This document shows positions 1 to 9,700 of a stretch of 64,000 nt of DNA, in pieces (the stretch's first letter is position 1; each line of letters opens with the position of its first letter). The translations under genes were made by a program, and so were the position numbers. The notes under the pieces were generated by a model. That model saw only the letters and a program-made list of their open reading frames with translations, made no database searches and had not been told where the DNA came from. The stretch is from Chondrosia reniformis. Lineage: Eukaryota > Porifera > Demospongiae > Chondrillida > Chondrillidae. The stretch covers positions 4,837,673 through 4,901,672 of the forward strand of contig OX359197.1 of NCBI GenBank assembly GCA_947172415.1, given 5' to 3'.

Positions 1-1248
1 TCTGTGCACCATTCTGCGGTTGTTGAACACCAACAGACTCCCTTCTTTTAAAATGAATTCTTGCTTCTTGGGTGTAGTCATTAGTAGCTTTAGGAAATTG
101 TGGCGAGCTCTGTAATAAGGTTCAATCAATTCCTTTGCTGTACACAGTGGTAATTCAGTGCCAGGATCCCATATTACAGCTGTTACCTCATTTCCTGCTC
201 CCACTGTTATGAGTGGTCGTTCCCTTTGAAATTGCACCCTGGGTCGATTCAAAAAATGAAGGTTGTCAAATTGTACGCCAAGCCTGATTGGCACCTTGGT
301 TAGGATATCAAAGTCCTCGGGATTCTTATTACGAAAGTCTTCAGCTAAGCTCATAATGTCAATGAGACTACTTTCACCACCGGTTACACAACTGCTTCTT
401 TTGAAGCAGTGAATTAGCTGGAACCCTGGACTACTTTCATAGTATGGTACATCTTGGTGATATTCTAGTTCTAGTGTGGAGTAGGACTGATCGCCCGCTT
501 CGGTAAGAGTATCTTTTGCCATTATGGATGAGACTCCATTACCATATAGATTGCCTCTAAGCTCAAAAATCAGATTACCCAAAGTCATGACAGCGTCATC
601 CACTGACGGTACTTGTTTGACAACCGCGAAACCGTCCTCTACTGTTTTCAGCATCCAATCTAATCTGACTTCCTCACTGATGGTAATGGTCTCAAAAGAG
701 AATTCTGAATGCCTTCCCAGTAGAGCCTTGGGTCTTGCTTCTCTGGCTAGTTTCTGGACCTTTTCTTCTCCGTAAGCGTTTTCTACCAGCCAGCTGAGAG
801 GATACACGCCTTGATGATCTGACTCCTCCTCCCAGGAAACGATTAGATTTTTTCCACTTACTGCAACCTCTTTGAAGGTATAAGATTTCAATAGGTTTTC
901 AGGTGGCATTAGAGGACGTCCAGAATTAGGATTTTTGCATTTGGGACACGCACAGTGATGCCTAAGCCAAACAGCGTGGTAACTGGATAGAAAGGGTGCA
1001 TGGTCTCCTGCTACCGATAATTCGATGATTTTCTTGTCTGACGAAATATCAACACTAGCTGGTTCTGTTTGTGAGATAGTGCTGTAAGTTCGATTTAGAG
1101 GTCGGCCGTTAATATTGAGTAGCGATTTAATTGGTCCCTTACGGCAACAGTCGATTACCAGTGGTTGCATATTCCATTGCCGATAAACAGCAACACGAGG
1201 GTAGGAATGAAACTTTTTAAGAATATTCGCCCCTTTTCTCATAAACAT
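1..1248 (-). CDS. Gamma-butyrobetaine / trimethyllysine dioxygenase-like Fe(II)/2-oxoglutarate oxygenase (3' end outside window)
   Basis: An uninterrupted 416-codon frame starts at ATG 1248 and runs off the left edge without a stop. An in-frame stop lies just upstream of this ATG. Residues about 71-85 read WLRHHCACPKC, matching the N-terminal zinc-binding Cys cluster of BBOX1/TMLHE; a DHQGVYPLSWL segment follows. The catalytic HxD appears as EYHQDVPYYES, followed by GFQLIHCFK and TGGESSLID. NNRRMVHR near the left edge carries the distal iron-ligand His. Family role: hydroxylation of trimethyllysine or gamma-butyrobetaine in carnitine synthesis. The basic N-terminus (MFMRKGANILKKF) could be a mitochondrial presequence, which would favour the TMLHE branch, but I cannot separate the two subfamilies. 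Family length (about 390-420) implies only a few residues to tens of residues are missing. It is intronless, unlike its neighbours. Confidence 0.85.
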   Translation of the reverse strand, partial: MFMRKGANILKKFHSYPRVAVYRQWNMQPLVIDCCRKGPIKSLLNINGRPLNRTYSTISQTEPASVDISSDKKIIELSVAGDHAPFLSSYHAVWLRHHCACPKCKNPNSGRPLMPPENLLKSYTFKEVAVSGKNLIVSWEEESDHQGVYPLSWLVENAYGEEKVQKLAREARPKALLGRHSEFSFETITISEEVRLDWMLKTVEDGFAVVKQVPSVDDAVMTLGNLIFELRGNLYGNGVSSIMAKDTLTEAGDQSYSTLELEYHQDVPYYESSPGFQLIHCFKRSSCVTGGESSLIDIMSLAEDFRNKNPEDFDILTKVPIRLGVQFDNLHFLNRPRVQFQRERPLITVGAGNEVTAVIWDPGTELPLCTAKELIEPYYRARHNFLKLLMTTPKKQEFILKEGSLLVFNNRRMVHR

Positions 1249-1314
1249 TTCTAATATGTCGATGAACACTTTATACTGGCTAAACTTTGTCGCGATCGAA
1301 TATATATATATGGC

Positions 1315-1844
1315 GGCCGAAAAGGACGTCACTTCCGCTTCGCCAGTAGCGGAATCGCTTCAGTCTCGCGATGCCGGTACCTGTAGCGAACGTAAGACTC
1401 CTCGCGTCCCATGTTTAACTAATTAATTAGATTTAATTGAAGAGCTAGTTGGTGTAGTCTATGTACTTGATGTCCTGACCGTTCAAGCAAACGAAATAAC
1501 CGACGGCTTTGGAAGACCGCATTGCATACTAAAAGCCTACTAGAATTACAAAAGCGTATGAAGTGATTAGCTCATTAGCTGACTGAGCATACCTTTCTCT
1601 AAATATGGAAGGTGATGACCACTAATTGACCGCAACAGAAAATCGGCCGAGAATCCTCCAGACCCTTACTGAAGCGGTGATTGCGCAATTAAAGGGTCTG
1701 ATTTCATCAGACTAATGTTTAACTAATTTAGGCAGTATTTAGATTTAATTGAAGAGCTAGTTGGTGTTGTCCTAAAAAAATTATTAACATTTTGTGATTT
1801 GAAGCGGTTCCGCTACCGACGAAGCGGGAGTGTCCTTTTCGGCC
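1315..1844. mobile_element. MITE-like element with about 45-bp terminal inverted repeats
   Basis: The left end starts GGCCGAAAAGGAC and the right end is its reverse complement, GTCCTTTTCGGCC. The similarity extends about 45 bp inward (left 1315-1360, right 1800-1844) with a few mismatches. Inside are two direct copies of a stretch containing AATTGAAGAGCTAGTTGGTG (about 1409-1460 and 1714-1773). No coding frame is visible. The left end lies about 65 bp upstream of the dioxygenase start codon. Confidence 0.7.
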
Positions 1845-1937
1845 ACTACCCGCTTTCCAACCTAACCCCCTTTCGAAATTAGCCGCCCACTAAAGCTGGT
1901 CGACCCGTTACAGAACTTATATATAAGAAAACATTAA

Positions 1938-2315
1938 AAAACAAGTAGTTCGAGTTTAAAAAACTCGTGGGGCGCCAGGCGCCCCTAAGTAAACTCGAAC
2001 TACTTGGCTGGTTCTCATAGATTTCCGGTCGACTCTTGTTGGCCGTCAATTTTTCAAGGCCATATCTTGTAGAAAACATTTTTGCGCAAGCTTTACGTTA
2101 CATAGTAGTAGTATAGGTGGTTTCTAAATCCTTTTCGTTAGTTCAACGTTCGATGCAAAGGAAGAGAAAGGTAATTTTAAGCTAGAAAACGAAAGCCAAC
2201 CAAACGTCCGCCATTTTTTGACAGATATTATATACAAGATTACGAACAGGAAGCCATACGTTGACATAATTTCTGAAAACAATATAGGGGCGCCTATGGC
2301 GCCCTAAAAAGAAAT
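1938..2315 (+). repeat. GGCGCC-hairpin repeat family, most complete copy
   Basis: A strong hairpin opens the copy: AGTAGTTCGAGTTTA pairs with TAAACTCGAACTACT around an inner GGGGCGCC/GGCGCCCC palindrome (1943-2012). A conserved body follows (TTTTCAAGGCCATATC, CAAGCTTTACGTTA, CTAGAAAACGAAAGCC). A second GGGGCGCC-type hairpin closes it at 2287-2306. Related copies lie at 4402-4490 (-, right end only), 6488-6795 (-), 9780-10050 (+) and 10283-10380 (+, right end only). No coding capacity is seen, so it is a non-autonomous element. Confidence 0.7.
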
Positions 2316-2765
2316 TAGAAGTAGGGATGACAGTGCTTCCAACAGTCACTAGTAAATCTGGAAGAAGGAAGAAATAAAAGGAAGAAGAAAATGAGGAAAA
2401 CCGGAAGTAGACCTGCAACCAACTTCGAGCCTTTTTTTGCTCTTTAAAACAACTTTCCCTCAATTGACATCATATATACAAAAAGAAACATTAGATGTTT
2501 AAAAGAACTAAAGACGCATTCACTGCCGATTTATAAGGTGTTAATCCGTAATACATTGAATACGTTTTTTAAGGCCATCCCTACTTACCGTACTACCGTA
2601 CTCTCTGATATTCATTCCTTAATTAATAGTGTCATTCAAACAAATTCTATATTATGTGTATGAAGAAATGAATTGTCAAAATATGGATTAAAAGCATGCA
2701 GTCTCTAATCAAAAAGGCATAAGGTCAGACCTGAAATTATTTCTTAATATAAACTACTTATAATA

Positions 2766-2856
2766 TGTGGACATCAAAATTTCTACAACTCTTTGGAAAT
2801 GCTTCATACGTTAATTCCTGTGAATACTGACACCAAGTTTAAGCTTCATCAAACAT
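2766..2856 (+). repeat. Solitary diverged relative of the 169-bp satellite monomer
   Basis: Blocks CATCAAAATTTC, TTGGAAATGCT, CTGTGAATACTGACAC and TTAAGCTTCAT occur in the same order and spacing as CATCAAAATTTC, TTGGACATGCT, CTGTGAATGCTGACAC and TTTAGCTTCAT in the satellite at 25-50 kb. By eye about 70% is identical over some 85 bp. It is a single copy. Confidence 0.55.
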
Positions 2857-2912
2857 CAAATAGTACATACTATATTATATTATGTTTATTCATTCATCTA
2901 TTGGTAACAGCT

Positions 2913-3180
2913 TGCATGAACTGAAATCCTACACTGCCAGGTTTCAAAAGGTATGAAACCCATGAAATTAATCTATTAGAGTACCCTTTGAAACGTGGCT
3001 GTTCCAAGAAGTTTCAAATTTGATTCTATGCTTAAACTTCTTGGAACAGCCAGGTTTGTTTCAAAGGATGTGCTAATAGATTAATTTTATGGGTTTCAAT
3101 TTTCTAACAGCCCTTCCAAGTTACATACTTTCATACTTTTTGAAACCTGGCAGTTCAAATAGGTTTCATGAATCTGCATG
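2913..3180. mobile_element. Foldback element (268 bp)
   Basis: The outer ends pair (GCATGAACTGAAATCC with the region ending TTTCATGAATCTGCATG). The inner arms pair strongly: GGCTGTTCCAAGAAGTTT against AAACTTCTTGGAACAGCC, and AATTAATCTATTAG against CTAATAGATTAATT. The loop is at about 3019-3032. There is no ORF of note. Confidence 0.7.
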
Positions 3181-3748
3181 ATATTTGATCCTGTGTAGCT
3201 GTTGTATATAATATTTAAATGTATGATTGCTGCATGAAGTAGGGAGTATATAGGGATCGATGGTGCACAGCCATATATATGTGACAAAATTAATATTAGC
3301 AGGATTATATAGTTACAGAACAGTGAATAAAACTCATGTGCACTATTTTATTTTTAAGCCTGATTGGTCAATGTCAAAACATGTTTCACTGTTCTACAAT
3401 GTTTGCAAAGTGGTTAAACAGATATAGACCCAATTCCCAATAAAAGAGCCAGTCCCCTTTTTAAGGGGTTTCGGTTAACAATCACAACTGATTTGATGTA
3501 CCTTGAGAGTAAGCACTTAATTATAAGACCACGATTCATTGGACAACCAGTGACACTGTGTACATGGAAGTATAGAATACCACCATTTTGAAATTAAGTT
3601 AGAAATGTACCACATAATAAATGCAGCACTTAGCAAATTAATTTACTACAGCATATAGACAAGTATTTCTTCAACATGCAACTGATCTCCATGCATATTA
3701 ATACTTAAAAAGGATGCAATACAAACATAAAAATATTAAAATTAGAAC

Positions 3749-6700
3749 CTAGAAGAAATTTACAATACAAATCAGACCAGGTGCATCGGGTGAAGCAGTT
3801 ATGATTCTTTGACAATCTACCCACATCATATGGATTAGCACTGGTTGTCTGTATATGAAATAGTGTTCACCTCGCTAGGAAGATACAAAGAACAAGTTCA
3901 TGATGAGAGGGTAGTGAGGGAACAGAATGCAAGTAGGGACCAACATGTAGGCTGTACTGCAATGTAACTGGGCATGGATCTTTACAATAATACAGTGCAA
4001 TGCAATATACGTATAAACATGCATATATACGTACATACTATTGAGCAACAGCAACATAAATTATTGATAATAGGACGTTTCAACCCGTAGGTCTTCATCA
4101 GTAAACACTTGCTCAATAATACCTCTGGATTAAATCATGATCGCAACAAACAACCCTTATCACTTCATACGTACGTACGTATGTGAAGAATAAAAAAATA
4201 GTGGCACTACGTACGTATGTGCGTATGTCTAAAATTGGTGTTTTTGCTTTTTGGCTATGTCCAGAATTAGCACACTTCAAGCTCATGCAGAACATAGGCA
4301 GAAGGCAAATATTCTACCACTACAGTCTCTAAACTGATTCGAGCTTATAGCTAGTCTTTTTGTTATACGTATATCAAATGTTTAACTTAATTATGTCAAT
4401 ATTTTTGGGGCGCCACAGGCGCCCCTATATTGTTTTCAGAAATTATGTTAATGTATGGCTTCCTGTTCGTAGTCTATACAGTGCAAGTTACAATATACTA
4501 AGGTAATCTAATATAATATATATAATATAAATAAATAATATAATATAATTAATTAATTCATATGGCTCCAAGAAAGAACCTAAAAACAAAATGGGCATAT
4601 CATCATAAAGTTTAGGGTATAAAACTCATTTTAAATTAAGGGATTTTTAATTTAGGCCTCCGTTTGTTAGAAAACAGAGGACAAAGTCTGCATATAAAAG
4701 GCCATAGGACTATAGAAAACATATGGGAAATTTATATTGAAACAATGTGTTATATAAATAAAAATTATCAATTTGTCATATAACTGTGAAATCAACATAT
4801 ATCATGGTACATGTGTATAAGAAATGTCTGGCGAAGTTTTGCTTAATTAAATGAGCAAAATAATCAAGATATAATGAAGAATTCAAAGTTACGATTGCGC
4901 AAGCTGGTGATGTATTGTGATGTTCTTCTATTGCGTCACCAACACCTTCGTATGTCGCTCGGTACACACATTTTGAGAATCTTGTGACGTTGCGAAAACG
5001 TCACCGCCTCGTTGCTAAAGAAGATCATCCTTTCGAGAACGGCTATGACAAGTCGACGCTCTCCTACGAGAAGGAGCTACCGAATAAGAGAGTTGTAGCG
5101 AAGGTTAGATAAAGTGTATTTGTATACGTTCATGCTAAGTTTAAGCCAAAAGTGTTGCTATATATATTGATGTAAAGAAAGAAAAGAAATTCGTTTAGAC
5201 GACCATAGTAAAACTGTGGTACTTTAAGCTCCGTCATCTCTTCTTATGTTTTCTATTACTTATCCATGTGTGTACGTGTGCAGGAGTGTAATTGGATACG
5301 TAGGGGTGGATTTGGATAAATATGCGTGCGTGCAAGCTCATGAGTTGAGTTGAGATGAGTTGAGATAATGAGTTTCACTATAATGAGATTCCACTCTATA
5401 TACAGTGCAAGTAAATTCATGTACACATTCATATATATATATATATATATATTAATTGTCCATGTGTAGGAATAAGGAGTGCTATATTAAGCATGTTTAA
5501 ATACAATCAAGTACTACACAGTGCAAGTTACAAAAATTTACATGGATGCAAGTGACTCCCAAGATAATCACACTGAGGTATATAATATAATACGGATGCA
5601 AATGACTCCCAAAATAATCACAATCAGGTATATTAAACGCTACAAGACTTTAGCCACACTGAAATTCTCAACTGCTGCATACAGAGTAGTAGTCTCTACA
5701 GATCATATAAGGTTAAACGCATGGCCTTCCAATTACCTTTTCACACCTTAGTATAGACTGAAGATGATGCATCTGCATGCCATTATCAGCAAAAATTCCA
5801 GTCTCAGGCAGGGGGTCTCAGCCAATAATCACCGCAGATTTGACTTGCCTTGAGTGTGAGCTAGGAGTACCGTTGGTTGCTTGCATGCATTCACATAAAC
5901 AACAGGGTGAGAGACAATTTGGTAACTTGCACACAAGGGACATAAAGGCTGGGGCCTTTAATTTATTTCATGAACAATGTCCCTTGTGTGCAAGTTACCA
6001 AATTGTCTCTCACCCTGTTGTTTATGTGAATGCATGCAAGCAACCAACGGTACTCCTAGCTCACACTCAAGGCAAGTCAAATCTGCGGTGATTATTGGCT
6101 GAGACCCCCTGCCTGAGACTGGAATTTTTGCTGATAATGGCATGCAGATGCATCATCTTCAGTCTATACTAAGGTGTGAAAAGGTAATTGGAAGGCCATG
6201 CGTTTAACCTTATATGATCTGTAGAGACTACTACTCTGTATGCAGCAGTTGAGAATTTCAGTGCGGCTAAAGTCTTGTAGCGTTTAATATACCTGATTGT
6301 GATTATTTTGGGAGTCATTTGCATCCGTATTATATTATATACCTCAGTGTGATTATCTTGGGAGTCACTTGCATCCATGTAAATTTTTGTAACTTGCACT
6401 GTGTAGTACTTGATTGTATTTAAACATGCTTAATATAGCACTCCTTATTCCTACACATGGACAATTATATATATATATATATCTCTGTCAAAAAATGGGG
6501 GACGTTCGGCTAGCTTTTGTTTTCTAGCTTAAAATTAGCTTTCTCTTCCTTAGCATAGAACATTGAACGAACGAAATGGACTTAAAAACCACCCTTACTA
6601 ATACTATGTAACGTAAAGCTTGCGCAAAACGTTTTCTACGAGATATGGCCTTGAAAAATTGACGGCCAACAAGAGTCGATTGGAAATCGGTTAACCGTAT

Positions 6701-9700
6701 ATCTATGAGAACCAGCCAAGTAGTTCGAGTTTACTTAGGGGCGCCTGGCGCCCCACGAGTTTTTTAAACTCGAACTCCTTGTTTGTTTTTTTTTGTAAAC
6801 TTTTGGGTTCCCTATAAGTAGCCATATGAAGTAGAACTGGTGGAATTTCAGTAAAATAATGATACTTGATATCTGAGTGCTAGTGTCAATGTACCTTAAG
6901 ATCCCACACTATTAACTTCCTTAAGTCTCCACCTGACACTAAAGTATTTTCATTGAGATGAAGACACCTCACAACACCAGAATGGCCTTCCAGATTGTGC
7001 AGGCATTTCCCTGTGATGAGAGACAAAGATTCTAGAACTCTTACATGTGCATTACACACATGGATAGAAATGTAAGGGATAAATATGTATGGCATATTAA
7101 TATCAGCTTCTTCATGTCTGAAATGTGTATATACATTCATGCAGCACTTATCTGCAAAACCTATAAACTTGTGTAGTTTTGAGATAAGTATGCATATTAA
7201 TCAATCACCCAAGACCTGAATGTAACGTATTCTTAGGTCATATATATTTCAAAACAGAGGTGAAGCTACGTTTGTATGTCAAAATATTATGCCCACTAAC
7301 AGAAATATATACAAGATACCTATCTTTGGGATGGTACATCCTTCGACTTTTGAGCGTTTAAAAACGCAGTTGGTTTTTTTCGATTCTTGGTCAAACGTTT
7401 CGATCCTGGGGGTCTTCTTCAGTGACTGATGGTTGAGTGGAAGAATTGCCTCTATTTATAGAGGATTTTTCCCGCCATTTCCACTTCCTGTCATGTGACC
7501 CTCAGCAGGATGAGAAAAACAGGAAGTATGGATATTAAATCGTCTCCAGGCTTGATGTAACACAATGCCTTGATCTAAATTCATTCTCACCTGACTCTTC
7601 TGGATCCTGATGGCTTCTTTGACCCTTCTCCTTTGCCAGTGGGTTTCCCTGTCTGTAATCTTGGCCTTGTCCCAAGCAATTGAGTGGCCAGTCTTGAGGG
7701 AGTGAACAGCTATACCGTTGTTCACATCCCCCATCCTGACTGCTCGCTTGTGTTCTGCCAATCTCACTTTCAGGGTCCTTCCAGTTTCACCAATGTAGAC
7801 TGCAGAACACTCAGAGTTTTCCCCCATAGTGGTGACAATACCCCTGCCAGACTTCTCACTTTGTGCGGAATTCTCATGACTTTGTCAAGAAGATCAGGGG
7901 AATGGATGTGAACACCGAAGATAAGTTGATCAGTTTCGATGTAAAGAGCCTATTTACCAAAGTACCCATTGATCTATCTCTACAGATCATCAGGAGACGA
8001 CTTGCGCAGGACCCTAACTTGGAGCAACGGACACCCTTGGATGTATCCACCATTGCGGATCTTACAGAACTCTGTCTCAGGACAATGTACTTCCTGTACA
8101 GTGATGAGTTCTTTGAGCAGAAGAAAGGGGCAGCCATGGGATCTCCTCTCTCCCCGGTGGTAGCGAACATCTTCATGGAGGAATTCGAAATAGAAGCTCT
8201 TCGTGCTGCTGTGATAAGGCCTAAGTTGTGGTTGAGATATGTGGATGACACATTTGTCATCTGGAATTATGGTGACGAGCAGCTGGAGGACTTCTTGAGT
8301 TTCCTCAATGGAAGACATCGCAACATCGAATTTACCATGGAGAAGGAGACCAATGGTTCCTTACCCTTCCTGGATGTGCAAGTAAAGAAGTGCATGGGAA
8401 GTTTGGACACATTTGTGTATAGGAAACCAACACACACAGACAGGTACCTTCACTTTACCTCTCATCACCACCCTAGGGTAAAAACTGGTATCGCACTGTG
8501 TCTCAAAGACAGAGCCGAAAAGATTTGTGGACCAAACTCCAGTAGCTTGGAAAAAGAAAAGGAGCACCTGAAGGAGTACTTCAAGCTAATGGATACCCTA
8601 AACGGGAGGCTCACAGACTGCTCAACAGGAGAAGGCAGACTAAGGGGAGTGAGGATGAGTGTAAACACAAACTCTTTATTCCATATATAAAGGGTCTCAA
8701 TGAGATGATCGATAAAAGCTGTAGAAAAATGGGTATCCAGACCATTTTCTCCAAGCAGAGATCACTGATAACCGTTTTATCCAACCCAAAACAGCCACAA
8801 CCACCTATGGATATCAAGGGTGTAGTTTACCTAATTCCTTGCTCTGAGTGTTCTGCAGTCTACATTGGTGAAACTGGAGGACCCTGAAAGTGAGATTGGC
8901 AGAACACAAGCAAGCAGTCAGGATGGGGGATGTGAACAACGGTATAGCTGTTCACTCCCTCAAGACTGGCCACTCAATTGCTTGGGACAAGGCCAAGATT
9001 ACAGACAGGGAAACCCACTGGCAAAGGAGAAATTACAGACAGGGAAACCCACTGGCAAAGGAGAAATTACAGACAGGGAAACCCACTGGCAAAGGAGAAG
9101 GGTCAAAGAAGCCATCAGGATCCAGAAGAGTCAGGTGAGAATGAATTTAGATCAAGGCATTGTGTTACATCAAGCCTGGAGACGATTTAATATCCATACT
9201 TCCTGTTTTTCTCATCCTGCTGAGGGTCACATGACAGGAAGTGGAAATGGCGGGAAAAATCCTCTATAAATAGAGGCAATTCTTCTACTCAACCATCAGT
9301 CACTGAGGAAGACCCCCAGGATCGAAACATTTGACCAAGAATCGAAAAAAAAACAACTGCGTTTTTAAACGCTCAAAAGTCGAAGGATGTACCATCCCAA
9401 AGATAAGTTCGACGCAGTTATAAGGAATCCTTATTCTATTATATACAAGATATGTATGTAAAATATAAAGACGACAGCATGAATACATTTGTCTGCATGC
9501 TTTATTTACCATCATGATTCCAAATTCTAATAGTGCTGTCTGCCGAGCCACTGACAATGATGTCATCATTCACTTGTAAACAGTACTATATAAAATGTCA
9601 TCATTCACTTGTAAATAGTACTATATAAAATTGAACTCGTGTAACTAAACAGTGCACACTCTCGGGAACTTGCGAAAATGTAGAAACCTGCCTAGTAATA

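Larger units (their letters stand above)
7319..9439 (+). mobile_element. Penelope-like retroelement insertion with inverted terminal copy
   Basis: Structure: an inverted partial copy of the 3' end (7319 to about 7818), joined to a 5'-truncated forward copy with reverse transcriptase, GIY-YIG and 3' terminus (about 7820-9439). Both outer ends carry GATGGTACATCCTTCGACTT and its complement. A perfect 13-bp target duplication, TATATACAAGATA, flanks it (7306-7318 and 9440-9452). It lies in intron 10 of the F-box/WD gene, 70 bp from exon 10. The inverted pseudo-LTR organisation and a GIY-YIG endonuclease are hallmarks of Penelope-like elements. Confidence 0.92.

Noticed and set aside
5777-6091. 104-codon frame in the palindrome
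   Set aside because: It reads through the palindrome centre, is mirrored on the other strand and has no similarity I recognise.
7684-8318. Other frames over the Penelope reverse transcriptase
   Set aside because: Shadows of the RT and GIY-YIG frames.
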